A stretch of DNA of 64,000 bases from assembly GCA_016716135.1 (NCBI GenBank), contig JADJWX010000016.1:62001-126000 (forward strand), written 5' to 3'. The position numbers were made by a program, and so were the translations under genes. The notes under the pieces are model-generated. The model was not told the DNA's origin, did no database searches, and worked only from the letters and a program-made list of their open reading frames with translations. Numbering within the stretch: the first letter of the stretch is position 1; every line of letters begins with the position of its first letter. Of the stretch, positions 7,875-15,943 are shown piece after piece. This stretch comes from Lewinellaceae bacterium. Lineage in GTDB: Bacteria; Bacteroidota; Bacteroidia; Chitinophagales; Saprospiraceae.

Positions 7875-8343
7875 AATCAGCTTAAGCCGGATGCATATTT
7901 GGACTGCCTTGGTCGATTTCATGAGTAAGCGGTTCGCTCTGCAAGATAACGGCAAATATAAGCCGCCGACTCATTTTCAAAAACATTTTGTTTTAGAAGT
8001 GCTCTTTTATTGCAAGGAATTCTTCAATCCCAAAAGGGACTTCCATCCAAATGGAAAAAACGGCCGAATTGAAGCTAGAATATCCCCCAGTTTTGCGTGC
8101 ATGACTGCTGTGAGATTTCGGAGCGCACATCGGAAGGCAGGAGGGGAAGGAGCGACTTGAGAGAGAAAAATTTAAACAAAAAAGATAAAAATCAATGTAC
8201 TATATTCTGTACCAATGAAATTTAGAAAAAACTGCAAGGCATTGATTTTCAATTAATGATCAAGCATTTTTAGACTCCGTAGCGTTAAGCAGCTGTTAAA
8301 AGCATATCCGGCATGGCGGAAAAGCCGCTTTTTTGCACCTGCA
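7875..8343. other. 469-bp gap between phage repressor and sensor kinase
   Basis: No convincing gene in either strand. The attachment site of the element could lie here, but no tRNA or direct repeat marks it and the other end of the element is outside the window. Short frames in this gap have no recognisable protein features. Confidence 0.4.
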
Positions 8344-9576
8344 ATGAAGAAAAATCACATCAGTTGGCTCATCGCTGCGGCGGCGCTGGCCATCCTCGCA
8401 CTCATCGGTATCCAGGTGCGCTGGATGCAACAATCCCGGGAGTTGCTGGAAGAACAATTCACCAACCGGGTCAATATGGCACTTTGTTCCACCGTGGAAA
8501 ATCTGGCCTCCGATCCCGACCACGCCGAGGAAATCCGTGCCTGTTGCAAGGCGCCCGATGTAGCATCCTGTGCCCCCAATTTTCTGCCCCGATCCCAGGA
8601 GCCGGCCATGCAGGCGGCGCTCAACCAGTGGATGCAATTTTACCAGATCGATCTGCCCTATACGGTGCAAATCACCCCGAAAGACAGCGCAACAAAAGGC
8701 GCTCCACCTTACTCTTGTTCGCTGGGCCCGGTATTGGAAAACGACACCCATTACCTGCAGCTCGACTTTCAGGGCAAAGACGCCTATGTGTCCGAGCGCA
8801 TGGGCCTGATGGTACTGGCCTCGGTGGTCATCCTGCTCTTCCTTTGCATTATTTTTGGCCTGGCCACCTGGCATCTGGTGCGACAAAAACGCATGGCTGA
8901 GCGCAACCGCGACTACTTCAACCACATGACCCACGAATTTCGAACCCCACTGACCAATATCCGGCTGGCCGCAAATCTGATGGCGCGCAAAAACAAGAAT
9001 CTGGACGGAAACCAATACCTGAACATCATTCGCCGCGAGTGCGGCCAGTTGGTCCACCAGGTAGAAAATGTGCTTCAACTTGGAGGCCTGGAAAAAGCCG
9101 GTTACCAGTTGCAAAAAGGACCGGTAAACCTTCGGACGCTGACCGATGAAGTGTTGGCCGGACTTGACCTCCAAATTCAGGAAAGCGCCGCCCGGGTGGA
9201 GGTGGATCAAAATGGCGCCGACTATACGATTCAGGGCGATGCTTTTCACCTCGGTAATGCCTTCCGGAACATCCTCGACAATGCGCTTAAGTACAGCGGC
9301 GCCGCTCCAGCTATAAAAATCGGTTTTGCAACGGAGGCTGCCGGAACACGGGTAAGTTTTACAGACAACGGCATCGGCCTGTCGACGAAAGACCGGCGCA
9401 AGATTTTTGAAAAATTTCACCGCTGCGAGTCGGCGCTTTGTTCCGGAAAAAAAGGCTTCGGGCTGGGTTTGGCTTATGTAAAAAAAATCGTGGACATGCA
9501 CCAGGGCGAAATTGCAGTCAGCAGCCCGGAAGGGCATGGCGCACGCTTTGAATTGTTTTTTCCGAAGGGGAATTAA
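8344..9576 (+). CDS. Sensor histidine kinase of a two-component system
   Basis: A 410-residue membrane kinase. A transmembrane helix lies at residues 8-25, a periplasmic sensing region with four Cys (CSTVEN, CCKAPDVASC) runs to about residue 155, and a second helix is at about 158-182. The dimerisation/phosphoacceptor box is HMTHEFRTPL near residue 197. The ATPase has an N box (NILDNALKY), G1 (DNGIGL), F box (KIFEKFHR) and G2 (GFGLGLAYVKK). It autophosphorylates on the box His and passes phosphate to the response regulator encoded downstream. A repeat element rather than a tight junction separates the two genes. Confidence 0.93.
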   Translation: MKKNHISWLIAAAALAILALIGIQVRWMQQSRELLEEQFTNRVNMALCSTVENLASDPDHAEEIRACCKAPDVASCAPNFLPRSQEPAMQAALNQWMQFYQIDLPYTVQITPKDSATKGAPPYSCSLGPVLENDTHYLQLDFQGKDAYVSERMGLMVLASVVILLFLCIIFGLATWHLVRQKRMAERNRDYFNHMTHEFRTPLTNIRLAANLMARKNKNLDGNQYLNIIRRECGQLVHQVENVLQLGGLEKAGYQLQKGPVNLRTLTDEVLAGLDLQIQESAARVEVDQNGADYTIQGDAFHLGNAFRNILDNALKYSGAAPAIKIGFATEAAGTRVSFTDNGIGLSTKDRRKIFEKFHRCESALCSGKKGFGLGLAYVKKIVDMHQGEIAVSSPEGHGARFELFFPKGN

Positions 9577-9580
9577 GATT

Positions 9581-9732
9581 ACGGCGTGCGGATTACGGAT
9601 TACAGAGTGGTACATCATTGTGGAATAAGAAAGCATTGCACTTTTTAATTCATCTCAATAAAGACTGCCCTTTTTACCCCAACGAAATAGTGAACCACCT
9701 CGTAATCCACATTCGAAACTCCGTGGTGAATT
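9581..9732. repeat. Palindromic element copy A (TGGTnCA...TGAACCA core 9608-9697)
   Basis: A ~90-bp core begins TGGTACA and ends TGAACCA. It is flanked by degenerate GCGGATTACGG-type repeats on the left and their complement (CGTAATCCAC) on the right. The interior shares ATTGCACTTTT, CATCTC-ATAA and AACGAAATAGTGAACCA with copy B at 15757-15931. It carries stop codons in the frame that is open in copy B, so the shared sequence is probably structural rather than coding. Confidence 0.7.
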
Positions 9733-9745
9733 CAAAAAATAAAAC

Positions 9746-10447
9746 ATGCACAACGACCAACGCATCCTCCTCGTCGAAGACGATCTGAACCTGGGCCTGC
9801 TGTTAATGGACTATCTTGAATCGGAGGGCCTTCAAGTCACCTGGCGGCGCGACGCACTCAGCGGGTTGCAGCAGGCAAAACGCCAGCCATTCGACCTTTG
9901 TATCCTCGATGTGATGATGGCTGGCATGGACGGTTTCAGTCTGGCGAAAAACCTCCGCACGCAATACCCCAAACTCCCTTTTTTGTTTCTCACGGCGCGC
10001 ATGCTTAAGGAAGACCGCCTGAAAGGGTACGCGCTTGGCGCCGAAGATTATCTCACGAAACCCTTTGACGAAGAAGAACTACTGTGCAAGATCAGGGTTA
10101 TCCTGCGCCGAACTGCCGGGGCATCGGCGCCCACTGAAAAGACACAACAAATCGGCCGGTTTGCCTACGATCCGGCGCGCCAGGAGCTGCGCATTGACGC
10201 CCGGACGATCCGGCTCACAGAGAAAGAAAATGCCGTACTCCGCCTGCTCAGCCAGCACCAAAACCGCATTCTGCGCCGCGATGAAGCGGTGGAAAAAATC
10301 TACGGGAAATATGACTACTTCCTTGGCCGGAGTTTCGACGTATTCATTTCCCGCTTGCGTAAACTGTTGAAAGCAGACCCCAATGTGAGCATTGAAAATG
10401 TATTTAAAGTCGGATTTATCCTGAATGTAAAAGAAGGACAGGCTTAA
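9746..10447 (+). CDS. OmpR-family response regulator
   Basis: A 233-residue regulator. The receiver domain (residues 5-120) has the acidic pair ED-D (11-13), phosphoacceptor Asp55 (CILDVMMAGMDG) and a TKPF lysine motif near residue 105. The C-terminal winged helix (about 140-230) has the family pattern ending in SRLRKLLKADPNVSIENV and a wing hairpin (KVGFILNV). It is the likely partner of the kinase upstream. It regulates transcription; targets are unknown. Confidence 0.93.
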   Translation: MHNDQRILLVEDDLNLGLLLMDYLESEGLQVTWRRDALSGLQQAKRQPFDLCILDVMMAGMDGFSLAKNLRTQYPKLPFLFLTARMLKEDRLKGYALGAEDYLTKPFDEEELLCKIRVILRRTAGASAPTEKTQQIGRFAYDPARQELRIDARTIRLTEKENAVLRLLSQHQNRILRRDEAVEKIYGKYDYFLGRSFDVFISRLRKLLKADPNVSIENVFKVGFILNVKEGQA

Positions 10448-10456
10448 ATTTGCTCC

Positions 10457-10975
10457 ATGCGAAAACTTATCCTGAACGTCGCCGTCAGCCTCGACGGCCT
10501 GATTGAAGGTCCAAACGGCGAATACGACTGGTGCTTTACCGACCAGGACTACGGTATGAAAGCCTTTTTCAACCGGATAGACGCCGTTTTTATGGGCCGG
10601 AAATCCTACGACCTGATGCTCAGCCTGGAAAACGGCATGGATGATTTCCCGAAAATGGAGCAATATGTTTTTTCAAATTCGCTACAGGAACCTGCACCTG
10701 GCTGGACACTGATCCAAGGCAGTGTAGAACAACAAGTTCGGGAAATTAAAAGCCGGCCGGGTAAGGATATCTGGCTGTTTGGCGGTGCGGCGCTCACAGC
10801 AAACCTGCTCAACGCAGGCCTGGTAGATGAACTTAGCCTGGCGGTGCACCCGATTGTCCTTGGTTCAGGGAAACCGCTGTTTAGCGGCATCCCCGAACGC
10901 ATCCCGATGCAACTGTTGGACGCAAAAACCTATTCCAGCGGCATGGTCATTCTCACCTACACGCTTCCCTCGTAG
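10457..10975 (+). CDS. Dihydrofolate reductase-like (RibD C-terminal domain) protein
   Basis: A 172-residue single-domain protein of the RibD_C/DHFR-like group. The N-terminus RKLILNVAVSLDGLIEGPNG and the nucleotide-binding segment DIWLFGGAALTANLLNAGLVDEL are characteristic, as is the HPIVLGSGKPLF block near the end. Members bind NADPH and are usually annotated as DHFR-family proteins with unknown substrate. It starts 9 nt after the response regulator and is probably co-transcribed. Confidence 0.9.
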   Translation: MRKLILNVAVSLDGLIEGPNGEYDWCFTDQDYGMKAFFNRIDAVFMGRKSYDLMLSLENGMDDFPKMEQYVFSNSLQEPAPGWTLIQGSVEQQVREIKSRPGKDIWLFGGAALTANLLNAGLVDELSLAVHPIVLGSGKPLFSGIPERIPMQLLDAKTYSSGMVILTYTLPS

Positions 10976-11042
10976 TTTACCCCACTTACAAGGCAATCAG
11001 TGTTGAATTTTGGAAAACACCGAATCAAATTCGGGGAGAAAT

Positions 11043-11577
11043 CCCCAGGGCAGAGGCATTAAAATATAACTGACCTCGGAGAGGTCGAATCAGTGTCGAA
11101 TTATTTGACCGTAACACAAATTCGACCTCTCTACCGGCGTGCAATGATTGGTAATATTTGTGGTAACCATTTGGCTTTTAGCATTTCTCCCTTGCGCTTG
11201 TGCAGGTTCCTCGCTGCGCTCGGAATGACAAGGCGTATTAAATAAAACAGGGAGGGGCGGTAAAACCCGGTAAAGCAACATTTCGTCGCCCCTTTCTTTT
11301 AGCCCAACCATAGTGCATAGTGGGATAGGCTGAGGCCAAAACTGGGGGGCGAGGCAATGTTCCCTTTTTCCAAATCTTTCGCCCCCCGGATTCTTATAAG
11401 ATGGTCTTGTCATTCCGAGTGCAGCGAGGAACCTGTCTGCTCGAAAAGGGGAATCCTAAATATAACTTGCCGTTGCACGCCGGTACCGAGGTCGTGAATC
11501 ACGTCTTGTCCGATCCTTTTCTACAAATATTCGACCTCTCCGAGGTTGCTCGAGATTTTAATGCGTTTGCCCTGGGG
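11043..11577. repeat. 535-bp nested imperfect palindrome in intergenic space
   Basis: Four arms pair in nested order. 11043-11065 pairs with 11555-11577 (CCCCAGGGCA...ATTAAAAT), and 11073-11090 pairs exactly with 11529-11546 (ACCTCGGAGAGGTCGAAT). A segment around TACCGGCGTGCAA (11138-11150) pairs with TTGCACGCCGGTA near 11473. 11204-11232 pairs with 11406-11434 with one mismatch (AGGTTCCTCGCTGCG...). The centre (about 11250-11390) holds further GGGGCG/CGCCCC pairs. No protein-coding frame in the 703-bp gap is convincing. Confidence 0.75.
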
Positions 11578-11678
11578 AAAACCCCTATAATCCATACAAA
11601 TGAATGCTCGTTTTAACTATATAGGTTCTATAATTTGACTATAAAACCAATTTTAATCATTCAAAAAACTATATTTCT

Positions 11679-12172
11679 ATGAAAACTCAATCAGTTATTA
11701 CGGAGCAAACCCTTTTAATAATTTTCTATTCATAGTATTAATCAATTGCCTGTTTGTTGGGAGTCTGCTTGCCCAAAGACCTTCACCCAGTTTTGGCATA
11801 GGCTTCCAGGCCGGCAATCCGACGGGGCTTTCCCTGCAATTTTATAAAGACAGGGGCATGACTACAGACATACTGGTCGCTTATGACCTCAATGACTTCT
11901 TTTTTCTGAATGTACATGGCCTGTGGAACGCGCATTTGGATAGCGGCGGGCACTTGCACTTTTACTATGGTCCGGGTGGGTTTATCGGCATTCGCGATCG
12001 CGGGCCGGAATACCCGAACGACGATGTTGCTGCCGGAGTCAGCGGCAATTTTGGCTTGAGCCTTGTTATTTCCAGGATTGAACTGTTCGGACAATTTACG
12101 CCACGCCTGGAGCTTACCCCATCTACAGATTTTCGACCTGGCGGTGGTGTTGGCATGCACATCTTTTTCTAA
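11679..12172 (+). pseudogene. Small secreted/outer-membrane protein, one frameshift near the start
   Basis: ATG 11679 begins MKTQSVITEQTLLIIF and soon hits a stop. The next frame continues as a perfect signal-peptide end (IVLINCLFVGSLLAQ) and then a glycine/aromatic-rich mature part ending in GGGVGMHIFF. One additional T in the T4 run near 11724 would join them into about 165 codons with signal peptide and a beta-rich, possibly barrel-like body that ends in Phe, as outer-membrane proteins do. The family is not recognised. A shorter in-frame ATG exists at 11858, but it would lack the signal peptide. Confidence 0.6.
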
Positions 12173-12248
12173 AATGTAAGGCGCGTAATTCCCGAATCGT
12201 CCTGAATTATTAAGGATTTTCTGATCATTCCATAACCAGCATTACAAC

Positions 12249-12293
12249 CGGCACCGCCCATTACGCTGCAACGCAGTATGACAAGCGGTGCCG
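12249..12293. repeat. Hairpin between convergent genes
   Basis: CGGCACCGC (12249-12257) pairs with GCGGTGCCG (12285-12293), with an inner CTGC-aac-GCAG stem. It lies between the convergent small secreted protein and Hsp20 genes. It lacks a T tract and could be a transcription barrier or a small repeat. The rest of the 214-bp gap shows nothing else. Confidence 0.5.
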
Positions 12294-12386
12294 ATTCAAT
12301 TTGGGTTAGAATTACCCCTCCACCTGGTTAGCAAAAACCAACCAGAACCTGTTCAAAAGATGGGCTCCGGAAAAGTGAAAAGCGAC

Positions 12387-12851
12387 TCAATGCACTGCAA
12401 CCGCTTTCGTCGGTTTCACCGGTTTGACCTCCATTTTCGGGATTTCAATTTTCAGGATGCCGTCTTTATAGGTAGCGTCAATCTTGTCGGCCTTGCTGTT
12501 TTCGGGCAGGCGGAATGAGCGGCAGAATTTGTTGAAGGCAAATTCTTTCCGCGTCATACCATCTACTTTTTCCTCTTTCATTTCCTCTTTTTCAGCGCTG
12601 ATGGACAAGATATCATTCTCGACTTCAACCTTAAAGTCTTTTTTATCCAGCCCTGGCGCCGCCACCTCGATCAGGTAATCTTTATCCCGCTCTGTAATGT
12701 TCACAGAGGGGATTTTTTCCACTCCCAGCCACGGGAAAACACCCGTATCCCAGTTGAGCAAACTTTCCGGAAAAAACCGTTCGGTATCAAAAAAGTTGGA
12801 CAACATTGCAGGAAGTATTCTACGTCCGTTTTTTGCAAGTAATTGTGCCAT
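12387..12851 (-). CDS. Small heat-shock protein, Hsp20/alpha-crystallin family
   Basis: A 154-residue holdase chaperone. The N-terminal arm (SNFFDTERFFPESLLNWD) is followed by an alpha-crystallin domain (about 50-145). That domain contains DYLIEVAAPGLDKKDFKVEV and the typical RSFRLPENSKADKIDATYKDGILKIEIPK block. The C-terminal tail reads VKPVKPTKAVAVH. It binds unfolding proteins under heat or redox stress. The start at 12851 gives the usual arm length; an internal ATG at residue 16 is an alternative. It is transcribed alone and is divergent from the TolB-like gene. Confidence 0.93.
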   Translation of the reverse strand: MAQLLAKNGRRILPAMLSNFFDTERFFPESLLNWDTGVFPWLGVEKIPSVNITERDKDYLIEVAAPGLDKKDFKVEVENDILSISAEKEEMKEEKVDGMTRKEFAFNKFCRSFRLPENSKADKIDATYKDGILKIEIPKMEVKPVKPTKAVAVH

Positions 12852-13106
12852 TGTTATTGGTATTTATGATTAGAAAATTGTTTTTGAACTCATTGACAAA
12901 GCTCGGCTTTCGCGTCTCTTTTGTCAATGAATCAAGTCAACGTCAAACCTGATCTGCATCAAAACCAGATACTGTCCATTTTTGAACAGTGCCTGTCCGG
13001 TTTCAGCACATCCTGCCGGTTCAATATTCCCGGTTGATATTGCAGTGCATTGACTTACAATATTTTAGTAGTTTTGGCATATCCTTTGACTTTGATGCAT
13101 CCAACC

Positions 13107-14045
13107 ATGAATTTTCCATCTTATTTGCTGCTCACTACCTTGACGTTTACGGGTTGGAATTCCAGCCTCCTCCCAGCGCAGCAACCGGTTCCCGACCGGT
13201 TGGCCATTCAGGATGTTTGCTGGTCGCCGGATGGTAAAAAACTCGCGTTTTCGGTAATTTACGGGAAAGCAGACTGGTCGGACTTCAGGCCCGAAAACTG
13301 GCAACTGATCGTGTACACCCTGAAAACGAAAAAAACGCAAGTGGTGGCCAAGGGCGCTATGTTTGCCGCATTTTCGCCAGACGGCCATGCACTCGCCTAC
13401 AGCAAATACCGCAGCGGCGGAAATTGGGATTTGGAAATCTATGACCTGCATACCGGTTTGGCACGCCCGCTGACTACCGATTCAACGACGCGCGAAAGCG
13501 GCCCTTCCTGGTCGCCCGACGGGCGGCAACTGGTTTTTTACGGTGGCAAAGACACGCAGCGTGAATTATTCGTCCTGAATGCGGATGGCTCCGGTTTGCA
13601 AAAAATTTCGAACGCCGCGCCATACAAATGTTTTAATCCCAACTGGTCGCCCAACAGCGACCACATTTGCTATTATCTCGAAAAAGGCGATAACCGCGAT
13701 CAGATCTACCTGACCGACAGCAATGGCAGTTTTCATAAAAACCTGAGTCAGGATACCCTGCACAACTACTTCCCGGGCTGGGCGCCCGGAAACCGGATCA
13801 TATACGCTTCAAACGATGAAACCCTCCGGATCATGCAAGCCGACGGCAGCGGAAAAACAACCGTGAAAGGAATTGCCAGTTTTTACGGCCGGCTTGATCC
13901 CAAAGGCAAAAAAATAGCCTGCATCCAGAAAGCCGGCCCAACACAAGCGTTAGCCCTCAGCAAATTTCCCGTGCGCGGAAAAGTCGAAAAACTATTCACC
14001 CTCCAGGAATATAAAATCCTGCAAGCAGTCCTGGAAAGCAATTGA
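13107..14045 (+). CDS. Secreted TolB/PD40-type beta-propeller protein
   Basis: Begins with a signal peptide (MNFPSYLLLTTLTFTGW, then ...LPAQQP). At least five PD40/WD40-like repeats of the TolB kind follow, each with the pattern W-SPDG-LAF (VCWSPDGKKLAFS, AAFSPDGHALAYS, PSWSPDGRQLVFYG, PNWSPNSDHICYY, PGWAPGNRIIYAS). About 312 residues. The likely location is periplasm or cell surface, acting as a protein-interaction scaffold. It precedes an ABC ATPase by 9 nt, so the two may be co-transcribed. The ATG at 13107 is chosen because it starts the signal peptide; an upstream in-frame TTG is unlikely. Confidence 0.85.
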   Translation: MNFPSYLLLTTLTFTGWNSSLLPAQQPVPDRLAIQDVCWSPDGKKLAFSVIYGKADWSDFRPENWQLIVYTLKTKKTQVVAKGAMFAAFSPDGHALAYSKYRSGGNWDLEIYDLHTGLARPLTTDSTTRESGPSWSPDGRQLVFYGGKDTQRELFVLNADGSGLQKISNAAPYKCFNPNWSPNSDHICYYLEKGDNRDQIYLTDSNGSFHKNLSQDTLHNYFPGWAPGNRIIYASNDETLRIMQADGSGKTTVKGIASFYGRLDPKGKKIACIQKAGPTQALALSKFPVRGKVEKLFTLQEYKILQAVLESN

Positions 14046-14054
14046 ACATCCACT

Positions 14055-14729
14055 ATGATCAAACTACACAACATCGAGCGCTTCCACCGGAACGGTCCGC
14101 AAAAAACCTGGGTCCTGCGCGATATCAACCTTAACATTAATGAAGGTGAATTTCTGACAATAATGGGCCCCAGCGGCGCCGGAAAATCGACCCTCCTGAA
14201 CCTGATCGGCATGCTCGATGAGCCCAACAGCGGCGAATACTTTTTTTTCGATGAACCCGTGCACCAGTTCAACGAACGCAAACGCACCGAACTGCACAAG
14301 CACTACCTGGGTTTTGTTTTCCAGGCTTACCACCTGATCGACGAACTGACGGTGTACGAAAACATCGAAACCCCCCTGCTCTACCGGAATATTAAAAGCG
14401 CCGAACGGAAAGCTATGGTGGCCGACATACTCGACCGGTTCAATATGGTGGCAAAAAAGGACCTGTTTCCCGCGCAGCTTTCCGGTGGCCAGCAGCAACT
14501 GGTCGGTGTGGCCCGCGCCATTATCGGCAAACCCAAACTCCTGCTCGCCGACGAACCTACCGGCAACCTTCACTCCTCCCAGGGCGAGCAAATTATGGAG
14601 CTGTTCAAACAACTCCACGGCGAAGGCATGACCATTTTACAGGTTACACACTCCGAAAAAAATGCCCAGTTCGGAACCCGGATCGTCCACATTGAAGATG
14701 GTTTTGTCCGCAGTGATTTGCCGGTGTGA
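14055..14729 (+). CDS. ABC transporter ATP-binding protein, LolD/MacB type
   Basis: A 224-residue ATPase with Walker A GPSGAGKSTL (residues 36-45), Q-loop (GFVFQAYHLIDELTVYEN), signature LSGGQQQLVGVARAI, Walker B LLLADEPTGNLH and an H-loop (THSEKNA). Sequence style and length match the LolD/MacB group, which powers lipoprotein release or MacB-like export. The signature has GGQQQL instead of GGQQQR. No FtsX-like permease lies next to it; the neighbour is a TolB-like propeller. It must work with a permease encoded elsewhere, or the pair is an accessory module. Confidence 0.9.
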   Translation: MIKLHNIERFHRNGPQKTWVLRDINLNINEGEFLTIMGPSGAGKSTLLNLIGMLDEPNSGEYFFFDEPVHQFNERKRTELHKHYLGFVFQAYHLIDELTVYENIETPLLYRNIKSAERKAMVADILDRFNMVAKKDLFPAQLSGGQQQLVGVARAIIGKPKLLLADEPTGNLHSSQGEQIMELFKQLHGEGMTILQVTHSEKNAQFGTRIVHIEDGFVRSDLPV

Positions 14730-14814
14730 AGCACTTCCCGGTATTTCCGGACAGCCTCTGAATTCAGTCAAACCCAGCTATGCGTGTGCCGGAAAAACAA
14801 CCCGATGGGAAAAT

Positions 14815-15717
14815 TCACAGCCCCTGCAACCAATTCCGCAGACGGTCCATCCAGACATCCGCCGTTGTTTTATTAAACATTCCGAAGCCATGGCCACCAC
14901 CCGGGTACAGGTGCATTTCGGCCGAAACCTGATTTGCCTGACAAGCCATATAATAGGCCAGGCTGTTGGCAACCGGCACTGCCTTGTCATCCCCTGCATG
15001 CACTAAAAATGCCGGTGGCGACGCCGGCGTGATGCGCGTTTCAACCGAGAACTGCCGGATCGTTTTTTCATCCGGATGTGCACCCAGTAAATTCATTCGT
15101 GAGCCCGCATGGGTAAAATCGCCCATATTGATAACCGGGTAGATCAAAATCACAAAATCTGGACGCAGTGAAGTAGTTGTATCCGGGGTAGTCGGGTCGG
15201 CAGGCTGTTGAAAACTGTTGGCAGCCAGTGCAGCCAGGTGTCCGCCAGCCGAAAATCCCATGATCCCGATCTTGTCCGGATCAACCCGGTATTGCCTGGC
15301 GTGCTGGCGAACGAAGCGGATAGCCTGCTGGGCATCCTGCAACGGGGCAATGGATTTATCCAGGTTCACCGAATCATTCGGCGTCCGGTATTTCAGCACA
15401 AATCCGGCAATGCTGTCGTCAGCCAGCGCTTGCGCCACCAGAATGCCTTCTTTGTCGAATGCCACACCCCGATAGCCGCCGCCCGGACAAATAATCACCG
15501 CTTTGCCGTTTGATTGTTCGGGTAAAAAAACCGTCAGCGTAGGTATAGCGGTATTTGAAATAAAACGCCCGCCAGTTGAGCGGGCCTCCACGTACTCCGG
15601 ATCGGGTACGTTTTTTCTATTGTTCGGAATCGGGCCGCTGTACAGATTCATTTCCTGAGCAGGTAGCATGATCGTTCCAGCGAATATCAGGGCAAGTCCG
15701 GTTATTGTTTTTTTCAT
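14815..15717 (-). CDS. Secreted alpha/beta hydrolase, acetyl-xylan/pectin esterase-like
   Basis: A 300-residue protein with signal peptide (KKTITGLALIFAGTIMLPAQ). It has an oxyanion-hole motif (CPGGGYRGVAFDKEG), nucleophile elbow GFSAGG near residue 164, a late Asp (VHAGDDKAV) and the active-site His in GGGHGFGM. This is the BD-FAE/Axe-like family of carbohydrate esterases that remove acetyl groups from polysaccharides. It is divergent or adjacent to two pectin methylesterases, so it probably helps deacetylate pectin or hemicellulose. Confidence 0.87.
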   Translation of the reverse strand: MKKTITGLALIFAGTIMLPAQEMNLYSGPIPNNRKNVPDPEYVEARSTGGRFISNTAIPTLTVFLPEQSNGKAVIICPGGGYRGVAFDKEGILVAQALADDSIAGFVLKYRTPNDSVNLDKSIAPLQDAQQAIRFVRQHARQYRVDPDKIGIMGFSAGGHLAALAANSFQQPADPTTPDTTTSLRPDFVILIYPVINMGDFTHAGSRMNLLGAHPDEKTIRQFSVETRITPASPPAFLVHAGDDKAVPVANSLAYYMACQANQVSAEMHLYPGGGHGFGMFNKTTADVWMDRLRNWLQGL

Positions 15718-15756
15718 GATTCGAATTTATTTGAGGTTTTTTTCCAACACCGTTTC

Positions 15757-15931
15757 GAATGCGGATTACGGGTTACGGATTGCGGATTGGTTCAACCTTG
15801 CAGAAAGTGAAAGAATTGCACTTTTAAAACATCTCGATAAGGCCAGTTCTTTTGCACTCAACGAAATAGTGAACCAATCCGCACTCCGCACTCCGTAATC
15901 CGTAATCCGCATTCCGTAATCCGCATTCCGC
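15757..15931. repeat. Palindromic element copy B (TGGTTCA...TGAACCA core 15788-15876)
   Basis: The 89-bp core has perfect 7-bp terminal inverted repeats. It is flanked by GCGGATTACGG-type repeats on the left and several CCGTAATCCGCATT-type repeats on the right, which pair with the left ones. It matches copy A at 9608-9697 over the whole core with only small gaps. A 76-aa frame across it is open, but the equivalent frame in copy A has stops, so no gene is called. Confidence 0.75.
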
Positions 15932-15943
15932 AATCAAAAACGT

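Noticed and set aside
8296..9636. 446-aa minus-strand frame
   Set aside because: Antisense to the clear histidine kinase; long antisense frames are frequent in this G/C-rich genome and this one has no domain.
15668..15898. 76-aa plus-strand frame between the esterase and pectin methylesterase genes
   Set aside because: It runs through the palindromic element copy B; the equivalent frame in copy A is broken by stops, so it is not a gene.
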